In this document: positions 30,307-40,455 of the stretch, piece after piece | How positions within the stretch are numbered: the first letter of the stretch is position 1 | How the letters are laid out: every line of letters starts with the position of its first letter | From: Cellvibrionaceae bacterium AOL6 | GTDB taxonomy: Bacteria; Pseudomonadota; Gammaproteobacteria; Pseudomonadales; Cellvibrionaceae | Assembly: GCA_003265435.1 (NCBI GenBank) | Contig: NOXC01000004.1 | Span: forward strand, 186,001 to 250,000 | Direction of reading: 5' to 3' | Length of the DNA: 64,000 bases | Translations under genes and position numbers: made by a program | Notes under the pieces: model-generated | Told to the model about the DNA's origin: nothing | Database searches by the model: none | Seen by the model: the letters and a program-made list of their open reading frames with translations, nothing else

Positions 30307-30329
30307 GCTCCTCCCTTTAGCCGTTGTAC

Positions 30330-31010
30330 TTACGGCAAACGCTCCGACAACATCTTCTCATTGACACGCCGCCACTGTGGCAGACTGTCTGTGCTCTTGG
30401 CATTCAGTTTTTCGCCCCGCGCTCGCGCGAGCCAGATGTGTTCTGCATTAAAACTATAGACGGGCACTAAATCACTCCGCTCGGAAGCAGGCAGTATGGC
30501 TTTGTTGATGTTATCCAGAATCAGTGGCTCGGCCTCGGGGCTCGAATAATAGGCAAGCACCATATGAGCCTGATCATAGGTCAGAGATTTTACATAGGTG
30601 ATACGGAGCTTTGCGGTATCAAAGCCCGCATAGGCCAGCGAAAAATACTTAGCGATTGAGAAATCTTCGCAGTCGCCGCCGTTACTCGCCAGAGTTTCGA
30701 TCGGCGTCGCCCAATAATCTTCCTGCCCCCAATGAAGTTCATCCGAAACCCAGGCCACTTGATTAAAAAAGGCGTTCGCCGCCTCCAACTGTTCGAGCTC
30801 CGTCAACTTATCACGCTGCTGCTCTCGCACAAGACGCTGCCACTCTAATACACGGGCCACGGCGGACGAACCAAAACCTTGCTCAACGAGCGTAAGCGTT
30901 TCTTCGGAAATATGGAACCGTGGCGCGGATACGACGTACACAGTCAGGCAAGCCAATAAAACCAAACCTGAGCCAACATGATATAAGACAGAGGTCCAGC
31001 CTTTTTTCAC
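30330..31010 (-). CDS. LapG-like periplasmic transglutaminase-like cysteine protease
   Basis: From GTG 31010, 226 residues: a short basic start, one hydrophobic segment (about 7-28) and then a bacterial transglutaminase-like fold with the triad Cys114 (GGDCEDFSIAKYF), His149 (QAHMVLAY) and Asp166 (ILDN). LapG proteins cut the N-terminus of large surface adhesins when c-di-GMP is low and their LapD receptor lets go. Neither lapD nor a large adhesin is in the window. The start is uncertain, since the open frame continues to a TTG at 31139; GTG 31010 gives a normal signal-anchor. Confidence 0.82.
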   Translation of the reverse strand: MKKGWTSVLYHVGSGLVLLACLTVYVVSAPRFHISEETLTLVEQGFGSSAVARVLEWQRLVREQQRDKLTELEQLEAANAFFNQVAWVSDELHWGQEDYWATPIETLASNGGDCEDFSIAKYFSLAYAGFDTAKLRITYVKSLTYDQAHMVLAYYSSPEAEPLILDNINKAILPASERSDLVPVYSFNAEHIWLARARGEKLNAKSTDSLPQWRRVNEKMLSERLP

Positions 31011-31163
31011 GCTGGGCTCACTCACCACTGGCGGCGCAATCCAATCACCCGGTTCAGACAGCAATGATCTCACTAGCACGCCTGTACACCAAGGGAATAC
31101 AAGCAGTATAGGCACTCTCCCCTCACGTCGAAAGTTCAAAGGGCCCCACCGATAAAAATAAAC

Positions 31164-31178
31164 TTGAAATCATTTCAA
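31164..31178. promoter_or_regulatory. 15-base palindrome between the LapG-like gene and the ABC operon
   Basis: TTGAAATCATTTCAA is a perfect odd palindrome in the control region of two divergent transcription units; a second dyad GTTCCC-N11-GGGAAC follows at 31181-31203. Possible operator; no known regulator is matched. Confidence 0.35.
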
Positions 31179-31346
31179 ATGTTCCCATATACGACGCGGG
31201 AACGTCACTGCCCACCCAGGAGCTGCTGATCGGTTTAGCCGACTTCTGCGTCACGTACTGACATTCGCCGGTTTCGGTAAAGCACTAATCAGCGCTCCAA
31301 ATCAGATAACAAAGGTCGTAAAGAGGCCTGCCAATCGGAGTGTAAG

Positions 31347-32279
31347 ATGATCAGTGTTAAACACCTTTCGAAACGCTATGGTGATTTTGTCGCTGTTGAT
31401 AATGTGAGCTTCAGCATAGGCCAGGGAGAAGTCGTTGGCTTGCTAGGGCACAACGGCGCAGGCAAAACCACCATCATGAAAATGCTAACCGGCTTTCTGG
31501 AGCCAAGTTCGGGTGAAGTCGAGCTCTATGGGCACGCACTTAGCACCCATGCCGCTCTCGCTCAAGCCGACATTGGCTACCTTCCTGAAAACCTCCCTGT
31601 CTACCCCGAGCTCAGTATCATCGACTATTTGAATTACTGCGCGAACATGCATGGTTATTCCGGGAAGTTGCGAGAACAGCGCGTCCTCGATGCTTTAGAC
31701 AAAACCAGGCTGACCCATCGTGCGCAGGATATTATTCATACCTTATCGCGAGGGTATAAGCAGCGAGTAGGTGTCGCTCAAGCGCTCCTGCACTCGCCCA
31801 AATTGCTGATACTTGATGAGCCGACGAACGGGCTGGACCCTGAACAGACACAGCACATGAGGGAACTGATTCGTGCTCTGTCTAAAGAATCGACCATTAT
31901 CCTGTCCACTCATATTCTGCAGGAAGTCGAAGCGAGTTGTGACCGCGTACTGATCATGGACACTGGCAAGCTCGTGCTCGACAAAAAATTAACCGACGTG
32001 ACCCAAGTACAAGGCCTGCGGGTTCGCACCGATGCCCCCGAATCCGTATTGCACGAATCCCTCCCTGATGGCAGCGGCATCACTCTGCACCCTAGTGCCG
32101 ACACAATGCGAGATATGGACATTACGCTGCCCTCGTCAAGCGAGACCGAGCCTGCGGCCATTTCTCTCTCTACAGCCATTTCGCGTTCCGGTCACACACT
32201 GGCCTATTTGGAGCGCAAACACTCCAACTTGGAAAGCATTTTTAATGCCGTTCATCAAACCCGAGGTGAACAACAATGA
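31347..32279 (+). CDS. ABC transporter ATP-binding protein, GldA-like
   Basis: 310 residues: Walker A GHNGAGKT (34-41), signature region LSRGYKQRVGVAQALL and Walker B LLILDEPTNGLDP. The family partners with ABC-2 permeases and, in Bacteroidetes gliding, with GldF/GldG. GGAG precedes ATG 31347, and the stop overlaps the next start as ATGA. First gene of a three-gene operon; the transported substrate is unknown in proteobacteria. Confidence 0.92.
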   Translation: MISVKHLSKRYGDFVAVDNVSFSIGQGEVVGLLGHNGAGKTTIMKMLTGFLEPSSGEVELYGHALSTHAALAQADIGYLPENLPVYPELSIIDYLNYCANMHGYSGKLREQRVLDALDKTRLTHRAQDIIHTLSRGYKQRVGVAQALLHSPKLLILDEPTNGLDPEQTQHMRELIRALSKESTIILSTHILQEVEASCDRVLIMDTGKLVLDKKLTDVTQVQGLRVRTDAPESVLHESLPDGSGITLHPSADTMRDMDITLPSSSETEPAAISLSTAISRSGHTLAYLERKHSNLESIFNAVHQTRGEQQ

Positions 32280-35171
32280 ACTTTCTAAATAGCACAAAAG
32301 CAATTTCCAAAAAAGAAATACAACTGTTTTTCTCTTCACCCACGGCGTATTTATTCCTGGGTGTGTTTTCTCTGGCCAATTTATTTATCGTATTTTGGGT
32401 CGAAAGTTTTTTCTCTCGAAATATTGCCGACGTCCGCCCACTATTCGAGTGGATGCCTGTTGTACTGATCTTCCTCAGTGCCGCGCTCACCATGAAGATG
32501 TGGAGCGAAGAACGAAGAACGGGAACATTGGAACACGTTCTCACCCTGCCTGTTCCCCCATGGGCTTTTGTTCTCGGTAAGTTCTTCGCCTGTATGGTGC
32601 TGCTCACGCTAGCTTTACTGCTCACACTACCCATCCCCATAAGTGTATCGCTGTTAGGAAATTTGGACTGGGGACCCGTTATTTGCGCTTACTTAGCAGC
32701 CTTATTTCTCGGCGCAACGTACTTGGCAATCGGCCTATTCGTGTCCTCCAGAAGCGACAATCAGATTGTCAGCCTGATCATGTCGGTTTTAATAGGCGGA
32801 GTTTTTTTTCTGCTTGGTGCGCCTATTATCACGGAGCTGACACCCACCCAGACCGGTGAACTGCTACGGCAGCTCAGCACGTCCGCACGCTTCGAATCCA
32901 TAGCCCGCGGCGTGCTCGATCTTCGTGATATCTATTTTTATGTCTCCCTTGCGCTTATTTTTCTCGTTGCAAACCGTTATGCATTGGAAAAAGTGCGATG
33001 GATCGGCAACAAACCAACTCACCACCAACGTCGCTGGCAAATCGCGACGATGCTACTAATTCTAAACCTTGTCGCAGCAAATCTCTGGCTGTCGCCAATC
33101 AACGCGCTGCGCATCGACACCACGCAAGGTCAGCAATATTCTCTAAGCCAAACCACTAAGAACTACTTAGCTCAATTGCAAGAACCGCTAAAAATTACGG
33201 GGTACTTCTCAAGCCAGACCCATCCTCTGCTCGCTCCTCTCGTGCCTCAGCTAAAAAATATTATGCTCGAGTATGAAGCGCTGGGTAAAGGTCGTGTGCG
33301 TACAGAGTTTCTAGACCCCGCTAAAGATCAAAGCATCGAAGAGGAAGTCGGGACCCGCTTCGGCATCCGGCCTACGCCTTTTCGCGTGGCAGATCGCTAC
33401 CAAGCCGCAGTAGTAAACTCATACTTTAACATCGTCATCGAATACGGTGATGAATTTGAAGTGTTGAACTTTCAAGATCTCATCGCCACGCGCCAAGACC
33501 AGAGCGACTTCGAAGTCGCACTTAAAAACCCCGAGTATGACTTAACAGGCGCGATTCGCCACGTATTGCATGCTTACCAAAGTGAAGGTGATGTGTTTGA
33601 TTCGATTGATCAGCCCATTCAATTCACGGCATATATTTCAGGGCCGCAGGTGCTGCCCAAACCGCTTGCCGACTTTAAACAAACGCTTGAGAGCACACTT
33701 TCAAAGTATACTGAAACGTCTTCAGGAAAATTCAAGTACGAGTTCATTGACCCTCGCACTGCAGGCGACCAAACACCCCAACTCATCGCGGATCGCTATG
33801 GGTTCCAACCAATGGCAACCAGCCTGTTCGACACGACCAGTTTCTATTTCCATTTTCTACTCAGCAATGGAAAGACTGAACTGCCAATGCCGATACCTGA
33901 ACAACTGGAAGCGGCTGCGTTGGAACGCCAAATAGAAGACTCGCTAAAACGATTCGCTCGCGGACTGACACGCACCGTGGGTCTTGTCGCGCCGCCCTCC
34001 ACTCATGCTCAGCCTGGCTTCTCCAATGCCACGCCGCAATTTAATACGCTCGAGCAATATCTGGCGGAATCCATGAACGTCGTGCGCGTAGATCTCAGCG
34101 AGGGTAATGTCCCTCATAACATCGATTTTCTGGCGCTACTGGCTCCGGAAGCTTTAGATGAGAAAGCGGTTTTTTGCATTGGATCAATATTTGATGCGGG
34201 GTGGCGCTGTGTTGCTGGCAAGCTCGCCCGTGAATGCTCGCTTTTCACCTCAAGGTCTGAATGCGAGCACTCAGAAGAGCGGCCTGGAAGATTGGCTCAA
34301 ACACCATGGCATCGAAATACCAACATCGCTGGTCCTCGACGAGACAAATACCGCATTCCCCGTGCCTGTTACACGACAGGTGGGTATGTTCCAAGTTCAG
34401 GAAATGCAGCTGGTCGATTACCCCTGGTTTGTTGATGTACGGGGCCAGGGATTTAACGAAGATAACCCGAGCGTGAGTGCGCTTCCCTCTCTCACTCTGC
34501 CCTGGGTATCTCAAGTACGCTACGCGCCAACTGAAGATTCGGCGTTAAACTCCGAACTACTGTTACAGAGCTCCTCTCAAAGCTGGACGAATAATTCGTT
34601 GGTAATCCAGCCTCCGGCACCGAGAGTGGATCAACCTACTGACGCACCCTACCCACTCGCGCTTTCGTTTTCAGGGGTATTCCACTCCTATTTCGAGGGT
34701 AAGAATTCTCCGCTCACGGAGCAAGCAGCACAGGAGGAAAGCGAGTCCGACGAGGCAAATTCAAGCAACGATGAGAATGATGCACTCGTGCGTTACCATG
34801 ACGTCATTCAACGTTCTACTGAAGCAGCCAAGCTAATCGTTATCGGCACTAACAGTCTGGCGGAAGACCAGGTCACGAATGTGCTGAGCAATGTGCAAGG
34901 CCACGAGCTCGCCACGCCGTTCGAATTTATCACCAACCTTATTGATTGGAGCCTCGAAGACGAAGGCATGCTCAGCATACGTACATCGAGCCCCTTTAAT
35001 AGAACTCTGCCGTCAATGACCGACGCACAGCGGCGATTCTGGGAATATTTAAACTATGGTCTGGCTGCTGCCTTCCTACTCGTCATACTTTTGTGTCATG
35101 CACTGTGGCACATGCGAAAACACCAATACCAAAAATCCTTGCTTCACCTTCAATCAGTGGGAGGGCACTAA
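32276..35171 (+). CDS. ABC-2 permease fused to a GldG-like domain, interrupted by a frameshift
   Basis: The first frame (32276-34435) encodes an ABC-2 permease of six hydrophobic segments (about residues 1-235), a further membrane segment near 255-278 and a GldG-like extracytoplasmic domain. Homologous-looking sequence resumes in the +1 frame from about 34176 to TAA 35171 and ends with a membrane segment (NYGLAAAFLLVILLCHALWHM). The switch falls in a run of six T at 34170-34175: dropping one T gives EKAVFALDQYLMRGGAVLL without interruption. So either one base is an extra call, or the gene is broken in this strain. The 88 residues after the T-run in the first frame (to 34435) look like nonsense. 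Overlaps the ATPase gene as ATGA. Confidence 0.8.
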
Positions 35172-35174
35172 ATC

Positions 35175-36131
35175 ATGAGAGGGTTAAATCTAAAACTCGG
35201 TTTTCTACTGGTTGTGCAAATACTGATTGCCGCCGTGTTGCTCGGGATGCAAGCCCATGACAGACAGCATGAGGACAGGCCCTTACTGCCCGTCTCATTC
35301 TCCGAGGTGGATGAGATACGTATCCTGGAGCAAGGAAAAGCCCCGGTCGTACTGAAGAAAGAAGACAACTGGGTATTGCCCGAGCAGCAGAACCTACCTG
35401 TCGATGCAGGGCGCATTCAAGAATTAGAGAATGCGCTATCGTCGGTACGTTTAGGCTGGCCTGTGGCGCAATCAAGCAGTTCGGCCACGCGATTCAAGGT
35501 CTCTGAAAATGCATTTAATCGCAAAGTCGAACTCCTTGATGACGGTAAACCTCAGCTCACGTTCTATCTCGGAACCAGCCCGGGCTATAGGAAGCAACAC
35601 CTTCGTTTGGTATCTGAAAACGAGATTTTCGCCGCTCAATTGGCACTGCATGTTTTTAACAGCAACGATCAATCCTGGCTGGATAAAAGCGTGCTTGCGT
35701 TAAATGGCGATATGCAAAAAGCTAGAGTGGGCAACTTGAATTTTTCATTGGAAGAAAACGAGTGGCGTGCACAGGAAGAAGCAAAGGCCTTCGACGCCGA
35801 CAGCGAAAAACTGCAGACTTGGCTAAATCGGTTCAAAACGCTGCGGGTTCAAGCTCTCGCTGATGAGGATGCGCTAAAGTCGCTGGATCTGAACGCGCCT
35901 TCCCTCCAAGTCTCTATAACAAGCAATGAGCAAACCACGACCTACGATTTCTTCAAATCTGAAGACGATCATTTTATTCGCAAGGATGGAGGTCATGTTT
36001 TCCGTTTGGCGGCGCACACCTACACCACTCTCACTGAGGTTGACCGCGCGCAGTTTGAAGCCGACCTTAGCGAAGGTGCGCAAGAAGAACAGGATATATC
36101 AAGTGAGGACACTACCTCGTCTCAGGATTAA
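35175..36131 (+). CDS. DUF4340-type membrane-anchored protein of the GldA/GldFG operon
   Basis: 318 residues: an N-terminal membrane segment (about 6-25) followed by repeated extracytoplasmic beta-rich modules (FSEVDEIRILEQGKAPVVLKKEDNWVLPEQ and a later copy) and an acidic Ser/Glu/Asp tail. DUF4340 proteins regularly follow GldA-GldFG-like pairs; the role is unknown. It starts three bases after the permease stop, with GGGAGGGCAC as ribosome site, and the terminator at 36147 closes the operon. Confidence 0.85.
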   Translation: MRGLNLKLGFLLVVQILIAAVLLGMQAHDRQHEDRPLLPVSFSEVDEIRILEQGKAPVVLKKEDNWVLPEQQNLPVDAGRIQELENALSSVRLGWPVAQSSSSATRFKVSENAFNRKVELLDDGKPQLTFYLGTSPGYRKQHLRLVSENEIFAAQLALHVFNSNDQSWLDKSVLALNGDMQKARVGNLNFSLEENEWRAQEEAKAFDADSEKLQTWLNRFKTLRVQALADEDALKSLDLNAPSLQVSITSNEQTTTYDFFKSEDDHFIRKDGGHVFRLAAHTYTTLTEVDRAQFEADLSEGAQEEQDISSEDTTSSQD

Positions 36132-36146
36132 ATCTCATGCACAATC

Positions 36147-36170
36147 AGGGCAGCGAAAGCTGCCCTTTTT
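36147..36170. terminator. Bidirectional intrinsic terminator
   Basis: GGGCAGC-GAAA-GCTGCCC followed by TTTTT, between the convergent DUF4340 and mltB-like genes; its last bases overlap the mltB-like stop codon. Confidence 0.9.
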
Positions 36171-37212
36171 ATTTCAACTTATCGGCCAAGACACCTACGG
36201 AAAGCGCATACTTGAACGAAGGGTTATAGCGCATCAGTACACAAAAATTTTCATATACAAGATACCCGTGGCCATGCTCGGGGTGGGTAACAATCAAAGA
36301 AGCTGGCAGCGCCACATCAGGCAAATCTTTGCCGGTCATTCGACGTACGCCAGCGTCATTCCACTCGGGCAATATTCTCCACCCCTCCAGATGCTTGCTG
36401 TAACGCTGGCATGCTTTAGGTGTCGCCGCTCTGTTTTGTGTATCGGATTCCAGGCGGGCCTGTTCGCCAGCAGGCAGTAAGACTTTTCTCGCCCAGGTGT
36501 AGTCGTCATTCCATCCATAGTGGCTCAGGTAGTTCGCAACAGACGCATAGAGATCCGGGCCATGATTCCAGATATCAATGCGACCATCTTTATCGAAATC
36601 CACTGCAAATTCTAGGTAGGTGCTCGGCATGAATTGCGGCACACCCAAAGCACCCGCCCAAGAACTTTTGAGCTGGTCGTGTGTGGCATAGCCTTCGTTC
36701 AGCATCGTCAATGCAGCAAAAATTTCCTTTCGAAAACGCTCACTGCGTCTTGGATCGTAGGCAAGGGTCGACAACACCTCAAATAGAGAGTGTGTCAGCG
36801 CGAAGCCACCGTAGTTGGTCTCTACGCCAATAACGGCAACAACAAAACGCGCAGGCACCCCATAGTGCTGCTCCGATACCTGGGCGACGGCATCGCCGTA
36901 GGCGGACATATACAGCTTGCCCTGCTCGACTCGCCAGGTACCTACACGTTTATCGATATAATCCTGATACGTCTCTTTAAACTCTGCCTGAGCGCGGTCT
37001 GAAGCCACGACCTGTTCTTTATACTTGGCTTCGGAAAGCGCACGATCGACGATTTCAGGTCTAATCCCCTTGTCGATGGCTTCCTGTCTGAGCGCTTCAA
37101 GCCATTGAGCGAAGTCTTCTTCAGACTGCGCCTGAGCAACCGCTTGCCCCGTCAGCCCCAAGCACACCACGATGAAAAGAAAGCGTAAAGATTGCTTCGT
37201 AAACCGCAACAT
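36169..37212 (-). CDS. Lytic murein transglycosylase, MltB family
   Basis: 347 residues from ATG 37212: a signal peptide (to about AQA, 28), then the SLT_2/GH103 domain with catalytic Glu131 in VIGVETNYGG, LSTLAYDPRRSERFR, the GALGVPQFMPSTYLEFAVDFDKDG motif and NYLSHYGW. It cuts peptidoglycan to 1,6-anhydro-muropeptides in the periplasm. No lipobox and no C-terminal peptidoglycan-binding domain are seen, so it is probably a soluble form. The frame extends to 37353 but without a signal, so the inner ATG is preferred. Confidence 0.92.
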   Translation of the reverse strand: MLRFTKQSLRFLFIVVCLGLTGQAVAQAQSEEDFAQWLEALRQEAIDKGIRPEIVDRALSEAKYKEQVVASDRAQAEFKETYQDYIDKRVGTWRVEQGKLYMSAYGDAVAQVSEQHYGVPARFVVAVIGVETNYGGFALTHSLFEVLSTLAYDPRRSERFRKEIFAALTMLNEGYATHDQLKSSWAGALGVPQFMPSTYLEFAVDFDKDGRIDIWNHGPDLYASVANYLSHYGWNDDYTWARKVLLPAGEQARLESDTQNRAATPKACQRYSKHLEGWRILPEWNDAGVRRMTGKDLPDVALPASLIVTHPEHGHGYLVYENFCVLMRYNPSFKYALSVGVLADKLK

Positions 37213-37391
37213 CACATCCACACTACCGTCCTGTATTTCGACAACGCCGTGGGGCGATCTATCTGGATGATAGGATCGCCACCGGCCTGAATAATTCGAC
37301 CTTATACTAGCGAGAAAGTGCCCTTCCAGCCAGTGTTGAAGCTGCAAAGGCACCCCTTACCGCGCGCCGAGGCGCGCGCAGCTTCGTCTGC

Positions 37392-38570
37392 CTACTGCTC
37401 CAGGCTGAAGGCCTTCACAACCGGCGTTCTTGCGGCACGCAAGGCGGGGAAAAAGCCACCCACTACACCAATGATCACCGCAATCACCATCGCGGATACC
37501 ATCGAATCGGCCGTAATTTTGAAAGCGAAAACGATCTGCGTGAAATTCCCGCCCAGCGTTGCGCCTGTCATCCCGTCAAAGAACAAGTAGGCCACGACAA
37601 TCCCCGTCACTCCACCAATCAGCGCCAATACCATAGATTCCGCCATCGTCCCCCAAAACGCGGAACTGCCGCCGAAGCCCAGAGCGCGCAATGTAGCAAT
37701 TTCACGTGTGCGCTGTGACACCGAGGTGTACATGGTATTTAACGCCCCCGATAACGCACCCAGCGCCATGATAATCGCAAGGGGCCAACCGATATAAAAA
37801 ATCAGATTGAACACACCTTCGGATTGATCGCTGAAATACCGCTTTTCGGTAAACACATCCATATTGAGCTGAGGGTTTTCGTCGACGTACTCCTGTATGG
37901 GCTTGATGTCACCCGGTGTTTCCAATTCAAAGCGCACGACCTGGAAGCTGTTGCCTCGATTAAACTGCGTTTGCACCGTACGCACATCCGTCCAGATTTC
38001 GCTTTCATACACGCCACCGTTTGCAGAAAACACACCGACCACTTCCCACTCAGCCTTACCCAATCTTACCAAGTCACCTAGCGCAAAACCGGTAAACTTA
38101 TCCGCCACTGCGGCACCCACAACCAATTCGTTTTTACCCGGAACAAACATACGCCCTTCCACAATATCCACGGTGGGGCGCAGCTTCAGGCCATCGAGCT
38201 CCATACCCCGCAATGAAATATTCGCCGACGTACCCGACGATTTTTTCGTCCCGTCGACCACCACGTACAACTCTGCAGAAGTCACAGGCCCCGCGTCGTC
38301 GTGTTTTATCCCCGGCGCATCGCGTAGTAAACGTACTTGATCGCCACTCAAGCCACTGTTGAGTTCCGCCTGCGAACCGGCACGCAACACCAAGCCAAGT
38401 GCCTCAGATCCGCTGTTGTTGACCGTATTTCGAAAGCCGTCAGCCATCGCGAGAAAAGCGAGTAGTACCGCAACCACAATGGCTACCGCAACGACAACGG
38501 TTACCGCCATCCATCCGCGCTGTGGCAAGCTCAGGAGACTCATCGACACCACTGTTTTAGTTTGCTTCAT
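37392..38570 (-). CDS. FtsX/MacB-type ABC permease (second of two)
   Basis: 392 residues: N-terminal membrane helix (about 19-42), a large periplasmic domain, then three C-terminal helices with the FtsX-like SQRTREIATLRALGFGGSSAFWG motif. It works with the ATPase and HlyD-like adaptor upstream to export or extract an unknown substrate. It follows the first permease by six bases. Confidence 0.9.
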   Translation of the reverse strand: MKQTKTVVSMSLLSLPQRGWMAVTVVVAVAIVVAVLLAFLAMADGFRNTVNNSGSEALGLVLRAGSQAELNSGLSGDQVRLLRDAPGIKHDDAGPVTSAELYVVVDGTKKSSGTSANISLRGMELDGLKLRPTVDIVEGRMFVPGKNELVVGAAVADKFTGFALGDLVRLGKAEWEVVGVFSANGGVYESEIWTDVRTVQTQFNRGNSFQVVRFELETPGDIKPIQEYVDENPQLNMDVFTEKRYFSDQSEGVFNLIFYIGWPLAIIMALGALSGALNTMYTSVSQRTREIATLRALGFGGSSAFWGTMAESMVLALIGGVTGIVVAYLFFDGMTGATLGGNFTQIVFAFKITADSMVSAMVIAVIIGVVGGFFPALRAARTPVVKAFSLEQ

Positions 38571-38576
38571 CCTATC

Positions 38577-39740
38577 TTACCCCTTGCCCAAGGCCGTGAT
38601 GGTATTCAAGGTCAGCGCACGGTAAGCCGGGAAGACGCCCGTCAACAGGCCCAGTAATACCATGTAGGTCAGTGCGGTGGCCCAAGTGCCGCTATCTATC
38701 GCCAGATTTGGAAAAATGCGCGCTATCTGTGGGCTGTTTGACATTCCTTCGACCATGAATTGCGCCACCAACATACCCAATACACCGCCGATAACAGCGA
38801 GCAATAGCGACTCAAACAACACCATACGAAACACCCTCGGCGCAGGAAAGCCCAGCGTTTTAAGCACGGCAATTTCCTTGGCGCGCTCTCGTACAGACAG
38901 CACCATGGAATTGCCAACGATCAACAGAATCGTAAAAAATGCGGCCATCACCACACTCTGAATGATCAGGCTGATGTTTCCAAATTGCTCAATGAAGGCG
39001 CGATTGAACGCCGCCTCCGTGGTGGTTTCCGTTTCAGCGCTGGAGTTCGCAAACTCCGCATCGATCGCTCGCGAGACCACTTCGTTCTTTTCAGGGTCTC
39101 CTGTAGTCAAGGTCAACCAACCGACCCACTCGCCACCGTATGACTGCGTTTCAAAAAAATACGTATGGTGCATCAACATGTAATTAGTATCCGCTCGCCC
39201 ATTGCTCGCGGAGAAAATACCTTCAACCACCATTTCCCAGGTCGAGCCGCCTTCCTTGTGCGAAAAAATATTGGAGGAAATGGGAATACGATCACCCAGC
39301 GACCAGCCATAGGTCAAAGCCAACGCCTCTCCGATAATCACACCTTGTCGATTTTTGAACCAGGCTTCACGTTGCGAATCGGGCAAGATCATTTCGGGAT
39401 ACACGTCGAGGTAACTTTCTGGATCGACAATCAGCATCACCACCATATTGCGCGGCTCCTGAAAGTAGCCTCCGAACCAGTTCGCCCAGGTGACTTTTTG
39501 TACCCCTTCGATAGCTCGTATCTTGTTCACGTAAGCGACAGGCATCGTTTGCGTAAAACTGATTTTGTTGACGACCACCAGCCTGTCGTCGGCACTTAAT
39601 TCAACACCTGCATCGAAAGCATTACGGATAGAACCCAAGGCACCCAATAACAGGAATGCGATAAAAATCGCAAAGCAGTTCAAAATCATGCGCAGCCGAT
39701 TGCGCGTGAGGTTTTTCCGTATCAGATAGAAGTCGTTCAT
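38577..39740 (-). CDS. FtsX/MacB-type ABC permease (first of two)
   Basis: 387 residues with the same layout as its neighbour: N-terminal helix (about 17-40), periplasmic domain, C-terminal three helices with RERAKEIAVLKTLGFPAPRVF. Its ATG overlaps the ATPase stop as ATGA. Two different permeases suggest a heterodimeric transporter, as in LolCE-like systems. Confidence 0.9.
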   Translation of the reverse strand: MNDFYLIRKNLTRNRLRMILNCFAIFIAFLLLGALGSIRNAFDAGVELSADDRLVVVNKISFTQTMPVAYVNKIRAIEGVQKVTWANWFGGYFQEPRNMVVMLIVDPESYLDVYPEMILPDSQREAWFKNRQGVIIGEALALTYGWSLGDRIPISSNIFSHKEGGSTWEMVVEGIFSASNGRADTNYMLMHHTYFFETQSYGGEWVGWLTLTTGDPEKNEVVSRAIDAEFANSSAETETTTEAAFNRAFIEQFGNISLIIQSVVMAAFFTILLIVGNSMVLSVRERAKEIAVLKTLGFPAPRVFRMVLFESLLLAVIGGVLGMLVAQFMVEGMSNSPQIARIFPNLAIDSGTWATALTYMVLLGLLTGVFPAYRALTLNTITALGKG

Positions 39741-40429
39741 GCCGCCACATCCCTTTCGACAAATTCCCCTTTGTCGAGATGGAGAGAAGTACTGGCGTAG
39801 GAGGCTGCGACAGGATCGTGGGTCACCATGATGATCGTTTTATTGAACTCACGGTTCAGCTGCTGCAGGTTTTCCAGAATTTCTGTCGCGGTCGCTCGAT
39901 CGAGGTCCCCGGTCGGTTCATCACACAGCAACACGTCAGGATCGGAGACAATCGCGCGAGCGATCGCGACGCGTTGCTGTTGACCGCCAGACAGCTCAGA
40001 CGGTCTATGCTTGGCTCGCTCACTCAAACCGACCAGTGCCAGCGCGGCTTCGACATTTTCTTTGCGCTTTTTGGCGCTGAGTTTTTTTAACAGCAGAGGC
40101 AGCTCGACGTTTTTCGCCGCGGTGAGCATTGGCATCAGATTGTAAAACTGGAAGATAAAACCAATGTGCGCTGCGCGCCATTTCGCAAGTTTGCCTTCGC
40201 CCAGGCTTTGAATTTCCTGCCCATCGAACAGAATCTTTCCCTGAGTGGGCTTATCCACACCGCCCAACATGTTCAACAGTGTCGTCTTGCCCGACCCCGA
40301 GGGCCCCATGATCGAAATAAAGTCCCCTCGTTTGATCGTCATATTCAGCCCGTCAAAAATTTCTACCGGCTCCCTACCCTTGACGAATAACTTATGTATA
40401 TCTTTCAGTTCATACAGATTGTCCGACAT
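39737..40429 (-). CDS. ABC transporter ATPase, MacB/LolD type
   Basis: 230 residues from ATG 40429, which has GGAG ten bases upstream. Walker [13 protein letters not shown], signature [15 protein letters not shown], Walker [13 protein letters not shown] and the H-loop VTHDP. The MacB/LolD family couples ATP to mechanical movement of FtsX permeases. The frame extends upstream to 40597 but that would cover the adaptor gene's 3' end. Confidence 0.95.
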   Translation of the reverse strand: MSDNLYELKDIHKLFVKGREPVEIFDGLNMTIKRGDFISIMGPSGSGKTTLLNMLGGVDKPTQGKILFDGQEIQSLGEGKLAKWRAAHIGFIFQFYNLMPMLTAAKNVELPLLLKKLSAKKRKENVEAALALVGLSERAKHRPSELSGGQQQRVAIARAIVSDPDVLLCDEPTGDLDRATATEILENLQQLNREFNKTIIMVTHDPVAASYASTSLHLDKGEFVERDVAA

Positions 40430-40455
40430 TGCTAACTCCATGAAGCAGTTTGGGT

